Source: SKVR01 sp037441525 (GTDB lineage: Bacteria > Bacteroidota > Bacteroidia > Bacteroidales > UBA7960). Taken from it: 21,728 nt of DNA. The notes under the pieces were generated by a model. That model was not told the origin of the DNA. It was given only the letters and a program-made list of their open reading frames with translations, and did not search any database. The stretch spans positions 1 through 21,728 of the forward strand of contig JBBISA010000063.1 of the NCBI GenBank assembly GCA_037441525.1. The letters are read 5' to 3'. Positions 16,491 through 21,728 of the stretch are shown one piece after another. Both the position numbers and the translations under genes were made by a program. Position 1 is the first letter of the stretch, and each line of letters opens with the position of its first letter.

Positions 16491-16547
16491 TCAGAAAATT
16501 GAATTTTGATACCTTTATCTGCAGTTTCTGACTATATTATCCAAAGC

Positions 16548-17576
16548 ATGAAAATCCAAAGAAAAAGTGTAATACGGGTTTTAATTATATTTCTGTTTCT
16601 TATCGTTGCAGGAAATCTGGTGGTATTGACAGTATTGCCCCTGAATGAGTTCACCCCTGCTCTGTTCTTTTCAAACACCATTTATTCGGTTCTGATTGGT
16701 GGAACCATGGGAATTGGGATAAACCTGATAAGCAACTGGCTAGACAGAAAACACTCCTGGCTGGGAAATCCACTAAAGAGACTGATCATGCAGGTATCAC
16801 TCACCCTTGGGTTTAGTTTGCTGGTTATTTTCATTGCTGTGGTTATTATTTTTATTGCTAATAAAGAAAAGGATTTTTCGGCTGTGGTTGTTGATAGTGC
16901 ATTGTTTATGATCAGAATAGCCATAATCTTCCTTTTCCTGTCGCTTTTAATCACCTATGCGATAACCTTTTTTGTGAACTGGAAAAAGTCGGTGGTAATG
17001 CAGGAACAGATGAAACGCGAACAGCTGGCATTGCAATACGAAACCCTTAAAAGCCAGGTAAATCCGCATTTTCTTTTCAACAGCCTTAATGCGGTAACAT
17101 CGCTCATCAGCACCGAACCCGAAAAAGCCATCCTGTTTGTAAAAAAACTGTCAGAAGTATTCAGGTATGTACTCGAACAAAAAGACAAAGAAATCATCAC
17201 CTTGGAATCTGAACTGGAGTTTCTTGAGTCTTATATTTTTCTTCAAAAGATACGATTTGGAGAAAACCTGAAGGTTAATATTCATGTGTCTGACCATCAA
17301 TTGTTGATTGTTCCGTTGTCGTTGCAAATGCTGGTGGAAAATGCCATTAAGCATAATGTAATTTCGAAAGAGTTCCCGCTTACCATCAACATAAGCTCCA
17401 AAGGAAAAGACTACCTGGCGGTAAGTAACAACCTGAAAAAGAAACCTGCCTTCAACAGCAACAATATGGGGCTCGAAAATATAAGGTCAAAATATTATTT
17501 CTTTACCCAGAACCCTGTAGTGGTAAACGAAAGTGAAAGTGAGTTCACAGTTGAAATTCCGTTGATAGAGAAATAA
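16548..17576 (+). CDS. LytS/YehU-type membrane histidine kinase
   Basis: From the ATG at 16548 the kinase is 342 aa. Four hydrophobic segments lie near 8-30, 41-63, 80-104 and 117-145 with only short loops outside, so there is no large sensor domain. A short coiled-coil linker leads to the His_kinase domain. The phospho-acceptor is His174 in QVNPHFLFNSLN, the N-box is MLVENAIKHN (about 261-270) and the G-box NNMGLENIRSKY (305-316). This is the family that pairs with LytTR regulators, and one is encoded 13 nt downstream. The frame opens at a TTG (16506), but the ATG places a basic KIQRKSVIR immediately before the first membrane span. With no extracytoplasmic domain, the signal is probably sensed in the membrane or via partners such as the upstream receptor and TPR protein. 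Confidence 0.93.
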   Translation: MKIQRKSVIRVLIIFLFLIVAGNLVVLTVLPLNEFTPALFFSNTIYSVLIGGTMGIGINLISNWLDRKHSWLGNPLKRLIMQVSLTLGFSLLVIFIAVVIIFIANKEKDFSAVVVDSALFMIRIAIIFLFLSLLITYAITFFVNWKKSVVMQEQMKREQLALQYETLKSQVNPHFLFNSLNAVTSLISTEPEKAILFVKKLSEVFRYVLEQKDKEIITLESELEFLESYIFLQKIRFGENLKVNIHVSDHQLLIVPLSLQMLVENAIKHNVISKEFPLTINISSKGKDYLAVSNNLKKKPAFNSNNMGLENIRSKYYFFTQNPVVVNESESEFTVEIPLIEK

Positions 17577-17589
17577 ATCCGCCCCCACC

Positions 17590-18354
17590 ATGAAAGTATT
17601 GATCCTGGAAGACGAGCAACCGGCAGTCAATCAACTTACCAATCTTTTAAAGGTTTACGACAAGTCCATTGAGTTACTTGCAGTAATGGATTCGGTAAAA
17701 GATGTAGTAGCATGGCTTAAGCATAATCCACCGCCTGATCTAATATTTATGGATATACAGGTGGCAGATGGTTTGTGTTTCGATATTTTCGCTAAAGTGC
17801 AGGTGCTATCGCCGGTTATCTTTACCACAGCATACCAGGAATACGCCATCAGGGCTTTTAAGGTAAACAGTATAGATTACCTGCTTAAACCCATCGACTT
17901 GGCCGGATTGAAAGATGCAATGGAAAAATACAGCCGCCTGTACAGCTCGAAAATTGAAATCCCGGCCATATCACCATCTATCATCGAGAGTGTAAAAAAA
18001 ATGCTGGAAAATCCCTATAAAAGCCGGTTTGTAATCAGGGTGGGCGAGCACCTGCGATCGGTTTCAACTGAAGATATCCATTGCTTTTACAGTGAAGAGA
18101 AAACTACCCATATCTGCACCACCGAAAACCGGATTCTTATTATCGATTACTCGCTCGACCAGTTGATGGATATCATTGACCCGCAAAAATTCTTTCGCAT
18201 CAACCGCAAAACCATTGTAAACCGCGATGCCATTGTGGATATTGTAGTGTGGTCGAAAACCCGCCTGAAGATCAGGTTGAAAGTTGAACTGGATGAGCCA
18301 CCCGTAGTAAGCCGCGACAAGGTGGGCCAGTTTAAGGATTGGCTTGACAGATAA
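17590..18354 (+). CDS. LytTR-family response regulator
   Basis: The 254-aa regulator has an N-terminal receiver domain (1-120). Acidic residues Glu7 and Asp8 are present, with the phospho-accepting Asp55 (FMDIQ), Thr79/Thr80 (FTTAY) and Lys100 (LLKP). A linker leads to a LytTR DNA-binding domain (about 155-250) with RFVIRVGEHLRSVSTEDI, CFYSEEKTTHI, FFRINRKTIVNRDAI and the C-terminal PPVVSRDKVGQFKDWL. LytTR proteins bind direct repeats upstream of targets. It lies 13 nt after the kinase gene, so the two form a two-component system. The receptor operon itself is the simplest target, but I found no clear pair of repeats before 13709. A terminator follows at 18391. Confidence 0.95.
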   Translation: MKVLILEDEQPAVNQLTNLLKVYDKSIELLAVMDSVKDVVAWLKHNPPPDLIFMDIQVADGLCFDIFAKVQVLSPVIFTTAYQEYAIRAFKVNSIDYLLKPIDLAGLKDAMEKYSRLYSSKIEIPAISPSIIESVKKMLENPYKSRFVIRVGEHLRSVSTEDIHCFYSEEKTTHICTTENRILIIDYSLDQLMDIIDPQKFFRINRKTIVNRDAIVDIVVWSKTRLKIRLKVELDEPPVVSRDKVGQFKDWLDR

Positions 18355-18390
18355 GGGTTGCAAATAAAAAAAAATCGCTGAATGGAAAAA

Positions 18391-18427
18391 TCCCCAACCG
18401 GTTTAATACCCGGGTGGGGGTCTTCTT
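18391..18427 (+). terminator. Terminator after the LytTR gene
   Basis: Arms TCCCCAACCGG (18391-18401) and CCGGGTGGGGG (18410-18420) pair with one A/G mismatch and one T-G wobble around an 8-nt loop, followed by TCTTCTT. It closes the four-gene plus-strand unit. Confidence 0.65.
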
Positions 18428-18571
18428 AAACATAATCCAGTAACTTTTTTGTGGTGCCATAATTAACTGCCCGGCTCACAGAATCCTTTCAATTGCGCCG
18501 GGGCTTTCATCTTCAATACAACAATACTCAATGGTGGTTTTTTGAACGGTATCCAACACAGCATTAAATCG
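18426..18571 (-). pseudogene. Frameshifted 3' remnant of a lost gene
   Basis: On the minus strand, after an in-frame TAA at 18574-18572, the frame reads RFNAVLDTVQKTTIEYCCIE, then DESPGAIERIL, and stops at TGA (18478-18476). A neighbouring frame then continues DSVSRAVNYGTTKKLLDYV to a TAA at 18428-18426. The two pieces join at one shift near 18480-18488 and both look protein-like. No start remains. The EDESPGAIERI segment reminds me of the C-terminus of sugar-phosphate isomerase/epimerase TIM barrels, which would fit beside hexuronate genes, but this is weak. It shares strand with uxaC, whose stop lies 65 nt upstream. Confidence 0.35.
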
Positions 18572-18635
18572 TTATGAGTTTACTCACTATCACTTTTTAC
18601 TACATTTTATTCCAAATCACCACAGGGCATTTGAA

Positions 18636-20036
18636 TCATAGCCCAAGGTAATTCCTGGCATTGTTGTAGCAAATATCCTTAACCATTTTCCCAACTAAAT
18701 CGAAATCGGAGGGTATTTCACCGTTTTCCATGTCGGAGCCCAAAAGATTGCACAGAATCCGTCTGAAGTAATCGTGACGAGGGTATGAAAGAAAACTGCG
18801 CGAATCGGTGAGCATCCCCACAAAACGGCTTAACAATCCCAGACTCGAAAGTGCATTCAATTGCCTTATCATGCCATCTTTCTGATCGAGGAACCACCAA
18901 CCGCTCCCAAACTGCATTTTACCAGGTATACTTCCATCATTAAAATTGCCTATCATTGTAGCTATCAACTCATTATCCCGAGGATTAAGATTATACAGGA
19001 TGGTTTTGGCTAAACGATGCCCCATATCGAGTTTGTCAAAAAACCGTGACATTGATTTTGCCATTTCAAAGTCGCCAATAGAATCAAAACCCTTATCGGC
19101 CCCCAATTGATTGAACATTCGGGTAGAATTGTTTCTCAGCGCTCCGAGGTGAAACTGCTGCACCCAGCCTTTTTCGTTATCCATAATTGCAAAATGGATG
19201 AGCATGGCCGATTTGAATTTGGCTACTTCTTCCCTATTCAGTTTTTTGCCCGACCTGATACGCGAAAAAATAGCTTTCACTTCATGTTCGGTAAAATCTT
19301 CGGCATACATGGTTTCCAACCCATGGTCAGACAGCCTGCAACCCTGTTTATGGAAAAAATCGTGACGGTTGCGCAAGGCGGCAATGAGGTCGTCGAAACG
19401 GGTAATGGATGTTTTTGATGCCTTTTCAAGTTTGTCGAGATAGTCGTTGTAGGTTTCAGGGCTCTCAACCATCATAGCCTTGTCGGGTCGCCAGGTGGGA
19501 AGTACTTTTATCTCAAATCCATCCTTTTTGGCCTTGATATGGTGCTTAAGGTTATCGATAGGATCGTCGGTGGTACACACCAGTTCTACGTTCATTTTCC
19601 GCATAATATTGCGGGCGCTGAAATCGGGGGTATTGAGCATTGCAGTTGCTTCATTATAAATATCGCGTGCAGTTGCAGGGTTCAATACCTTCCTGATTCC
19701 GAATGGACGTCGCAATTCCATGTGAGTCCAGTGGTACAAGGGGTTGCGCAGAGTTTGGGGTACCGTTTCGGCCCACTTTTCAAACTTCTCGTAATCAGAT
19801 GCCTTACCAGTACAATACTTTTCATCAACTCCGGCTGTTCGCATTGCCCGCCACTTGTAATGATCGCCATCAAGCCAGATTTTGGTAAGGTTTTCAAATT
19901 GCCGGTCGTTTCCTACTTCATCGGGAGGCAAATGGCAGTGGTAGTCGATAATGGGCATGTCCTTGGCATACCCATGATACAGTTCCTCTGCAGCTTTGGT
20001 TTGCAAAAGGAAATTTTCGTCCATAAATGCTTTCAT
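18636..20036 (-). CDS. uxaC: Glucuronate (uronate) isomerase
   Basis: The 466-aa product is a full-length UxaC, an amidohydrolase-fold enzyme that isomerises D-glucuronate to D-fructuronate and D-galacturonate to D-tagaturonate. The metal-binding DYHCHLPP (31-38, His33 and His35) is present. So are FGIRKVLNPATARDIYNEA (112-130), CTTDDPID (154-161), FHLGALRNNSTRMF (295-308) and MLTDSRSFLSYPRHDYFRR (408-426). It is cytoplasmic and starts at an ATG. The tagaturonate epimerase gene lies 174 nt upstream on the same strand, and the gap holds heptamer repeats, so co-transcription is likely but not certain. Together they would form the first steps of hexuronate (pectin-derived) catabolism. Confidence 0.96.
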   Translation of the reverse strand: MKAFMDENFLLQTKAAEELYHGYAKDMPIIDYHCHLPPDEVGNDRQFENLTKIWLDGDHYKWRAMRTAGVDEKYCTGKASDYEKFEKWAETVPQTLRNPLYHWTHMELRRPFGIRKVLNPATARDIYNEATAMLNTPDFSARNIMRKMNVELVCTTDDPIDNLKHHIKAKKDGFEIKVLPTWRPDKAMMVESPETYNDYLDKLEKASKTSITRFDDLIAALRNRHDFFHKQGCRLSDHGLETMYAEDFTEHEVKAIFSRIRSGKKLNREEVAKFKSAMLIHFAIMDNEKGWVQQFHLGALRNNSTRMFNQLGADKGFDSIGDFEMAKSMSRFFDKLDMGHRLAKTILYNLNPRDNELIATMIGNFNDGSIPGKMQFGSGWWFLDQKDGMIRQLNALSSLGLLSRFVGMLTDSRSFLSYPRHDYFRRILCNLLGSDMENGEIPSDFDLVGKMVKDICYNNARNYLGL

Positions 20037-20071
20037 AACTCTGTTGTTTTTATCCTTTCTTCATTTAATGA

Positions 20072-20113
20072 GGGTGTCGGGTGTCAGGTGTCGGGTGTCG
20101 GGTATTAGGTGCT
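20072..20113. repeat. Heptamer tandem array (GGGTGTC type)
   Basis: Four adjacent 7-nt units, GGGTGTC, GGGTGTC, AGGTGTC and GGGTGTC (20072-20099), are followed by two decayed ones, GGGTATT and AGGTGCT. The array lies between the uxaE-like gene and uxaC, ending about 35 nt before the uxaC start codon. Confidence 0.8.
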
Positions 20114-20140
20114 ATATGTTAGGATAAATCTAACCTGAGA

Positions 20141-20203
20141 GCTCTGAACTCTCGACGTAAAACTCTGATCTCTCAATTCTATACTTTAAACTCTGATTTC
20201 TAA
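20141..20203. repeat. Degenerate heptamer array (ACTCTGA type)
   Basis: Nine successive 7-nt units share an nCTCTnn pattern: GCTCTGA, ACTCTCG, ACGTAAA, ACTCTGA, TCTCTCA, ATTCTAT, ACTTTAA, ACTCTGA and TTTCTAA. Three or four are near-exact and the rest decayed. It begins 28 nt after the first heptamer array and runs up to 7 nt before the stop codon of the epimerase gene. Confidence 0.6.
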
Positions 20204-20210
20204 CCCTTAC

Positions 20211-21458
20211 TCACTCTCCAAACAGCCTTTTCAGGTGCCTGTCGAAAATATTTTCGGTTACCTGCTTTCCAACCAACTCCTTGTTATAGGACAGCAAGTT
20301 AATATAAATATTGCTCCATTCGGCAGCAAGTTTGTAAGAAACGTGCATCAACTGCCTGAAATTTGGATTATACAAGGGATGCCCGGGAATGTGCCTTAAT
20401 GTAGCAGCCAGGGTTTCGCCATCCCAGGTTTGCACCACTTCCGCTGATGGGAGTTTGCTTTTGTTTATGTCAATTACGGTAGCATAAGGTCCGCAGAGCT
20501 CATCGTACCTTGCCAGGCCACCCTTATATATATCTTTTACCAACTGCAGCGCTTCCCCTCCGGCAAGGGACAAACCGATTGCTTCTTCGAGCCAGGTAGT
20601 ACCGGCAGTTTTAACATGGATACCCTTGTTGTATTTTTTGATAAGACGGCCCATTGCCGGATAAATGCTGAATTTATCACTTCCGCTGTGAACACTAAGC
20701 TTCAGATTGGCAGGCAGGTTGAATTCTTTTACAGCCAGATCGATAACTAAAATATCCTGTTCAAACTCTTTTTCAAACTGAGCTACATCACCAACATAAT
20801 CAACTCCCTTGTTGAAACGGCCGGTAAATTTGGGTGCTATGGTTTGGGCGGGTATGCCTTCTGCAGAAATAGCACTAAGAATAAAAAACAACTCAATGGG
20901 GGTTTGGGCATCATTTACCTCATCCATACTAATTTCGGCCACAAATGTGCCTTTGCCCTTTGCCCTTTCAATATGTCGGTATATTATCCCTGCCTGTTTA
21001 ACTGCAAACAGAAATTTTTCAGCAATTACATTCAGAAGTTCAACTGATATAGTAAATGGTTTATCAATACCGGGCACTACAAACTTTCCAACATATTTTT
21101 CATTGGCTTTTACGAAGCTTGTGATGTCTTCAGTGGTTGCCTTTTTTCCTATAAAGTCGGCAACATCGATAGTAAAAAAATCACAATGGTCTACAAATTT
21201 ATCTACGTTGCTCATATTAATATGGTCGGCATCGCAGAAATAGGGTTTGGTCCATCCTAAATTTTTAACCGCTGTGTCGGCGGCATGTCGTGTTTCCTCA
21301 GGGTTGGAATGGATGGTTACATGTTCGCGATTCGACTTATTCCAGACCGGTACCACTTCAACTCCCAGTTCTTTAGCTCTTTCAATAGCTTTAAGTTGTG
21401 CCTCAGCCTGCATGGCAAAGCGATCGCCAACACCGAATGAATACTTTGATAATTGCAT
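20211..21458 (-). CDS. uxaE: Tagaturonate 3-epimerase family protein (UxaE-like)
   Basis: The 415-aa protein resembles the D-tagaturonate epimerase family defined in Thermotoga maritima (UxaE). That enzyme converts D-tagaturonate into D-fructuronate, so galacturonate can enter the fructuronate/mannonate branch. Conserved-looking blocks are YSFGVGDRF (6-14), CDADHINMSNVDKF (75-88), KFTGRFNKGVDYVGD (210-224) and LSVHSGSDKFSIYP (254-267), whose His and Asp residues probably bind metal. LCGPYATVIDI follows near 321. It is somewhat shorter than the Thermotoga protein as I recall it. The pairing with uxaC on the same strand is strong support. No altronate or mannonate genes are in view. The ATG at 21458 follows palindromic DNA at 21479-21534. 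The symbol is assigned by similarity from memory. Confidence 0.85.
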   Translation of the reverse strand: MQLSKYSFGVGDRFAMQAEAQLKAIERAKELGVEVVPVWNKSNREHVTIHSNPEETRHAADTAVKNLGWTKPYFCDADHINMSNVDKFVDHCDFFTIDVADFIGKKATTEDITSFVKANEKYVGKFVVPGIDKPFTISVELLNVIAEKFLFAVKQAGIIYRHIERAKGKGTFVAEISMDEVNDAQTPIELFFILSAISAEGIPAQTIAPKFTGRFNKGVDYVGDVAQFEKEFEQDILVIDLAVKEFNLPANLKLSVHSGSDKFSIYPAMGRLIKKYNKGIHVKTAGTTWLEEAIGLSLAGGEALQLVKDIYKGGLARYDELCGPYATVIDINKSKLPSAEVVQTWDGETLAATLRHIPGHPLYNPNFRQLMHVSYKLAAEWSNIYINLLSYNKELVGKQVTENIFDRHLKRLFGE

Positions 21459-21478
21459 AAAAATCAGATTTTATTTGA

Positions 21479-21534
21479 CAATAATTATTGCCGTGTGCGT
21501 GCACGAAATTACAATTTTAATCTTTTGAAAAGAT
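21479..21534. promoter_or_regulatory. Palindrome-rich upstream region of the epimerase gene
   Basis: Three perfect palindromes lie within 56 nt upstream of the start codon at 21458. They are CAATAATTATTG (21479-21490), CGTG...CACG with a 6-nt centre (21492-21505), and ATCTTTT-G-AAAAGAT (21520-21534). On the minus strand TAATTTCG near 21514-21507 is one base from the -7 consensus. Any of the three could be an operator for a hexuronate regulator. No regulator is encoded here, so this is inference. Confidence 0.35.
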
Positions 21535-21564
21535 CAAAACCCTGAATTTCTTTTTTAACCCGGA

Positions 21565-21687
21565 TAAGTCATTAGGAATGTAATGAACTAATGACTTAGC
21601 CTGGTTTAAACCTACCGCATTGCCGGTACAGGCTGCTTTAGAAAAACTTAATGAGGCTGTCTCAAAAGTAGATGCAGCCTTTTTTTT
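21565..21687 (+). other. Highly structured element ending in T8; possible leader RNA or IS end
   Basis: An inverted repeat with 11-bp arms (21565-21575 and 21588-21598) is followed by AGCCTG (21598-21603) pairing with CAGGCT (21629-21634). These enclose the palindrome GGTTTAAACC and the hairpin TACCG-cattgc-CGGTA. AGGCTGC (21630-21636), or alternatively AGGCTG (21654-21659), can pair with GCAGCCT (21674-21680), directly followed by eight Ts. GAGGCTGTCTCAAAAG (21653-21668) also resembles insertion-sequence ends I remember from Bacteroidota. No plus-strand gene precedes it. Confidence 0.45.
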
Positions 21688-21728
21688 GTTAATAACTATT
21701 TGATAAGTATATCCTTGTTTTATTGTTT

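Noticed and set aside
19539..20108. 189-codon plus-strand frame
   Set aside because: It is antisense to uxaC and ends within the heptamer array; uxaC is unambiguous.

Overview
The window looks like a chromosomal segment from a member of the Bacteroidota, probably a Bacteroidales-type anaerobe. The reasons are internal. Several starts are preceded by the phylum's own -7 promoter box (TAnnTTTG), and Shine-Dalgarno sequences are mostly absent. It carries families largely confined to this phylum (DUF4301, DUF4831), a TonB-dependent receptor with an N-terminal carboxypeptidase-regulatory-like domain, a LytS/LytTR sensor pair, and a fused alpha/beta 2-oxoacid dehydrogenase E1. I recognise no rRNA, tRNA, CRISPR array, prophage gene or intact transposase.

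Left part (1-8412): a membrane-anchored MutS-like ATPase (243-2021) is followed by a terminator, a 62-nt near-perfect hairpin that looks like a miniature transposable element, and AT-rich intergenic DNA. On the minus strand a divergent GroES-like protein (4561-4175) is followed 60 nt later by a DUF4301 protein (4114-2579), likely one transcription unit. Divergent from it run pepE (dipeptidase E), a DUF4831 lipoprotein, a short-chain dehydrogenase and a DoxX-type membrane protein.

Middle (8403-13449): a large secreted TPR protein lies on the minus strand, convergent with the DoxX gene and sharing one hairpin with it. Divergent from the TPR gene is the 686-aa fused E1 dehydrogenase. Its promoter region holds a perfect 25-bp palindrome (11-bp arms, 3-bp centre) just upstream of a perfect -7 box, the best operator candidate in the window.

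Right-middle (13709-18427): four closely spaced plus-strand genes encode a TonB-dependent receptor, a small exported TPR protein, a LytS-type membrane histidine kinase and a LytTR response regulator, ending at a terminator. They look like one signal-linked outer-membrane module. It is flanked on both sides by short minus-strand coding remnants (13558-13692 and 18426-18571), suggesting past rearrangement.

Right end (18636-21728): uxaC (glucuronate/galacturonate isomerase) and a tagaturonate epimerase of the UxaE type lie on the minus strand. Together they would convert galacturonate to tagaturonate and then to fructuronate, linking the two hexuronate routes without the altronate branch. The gap between them holds two degenerate heptamer tandem arrays. 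The last ~160 bases contain a highly structured element ending in a T8 tract, and a sequence resembling an insertion-sequence end.
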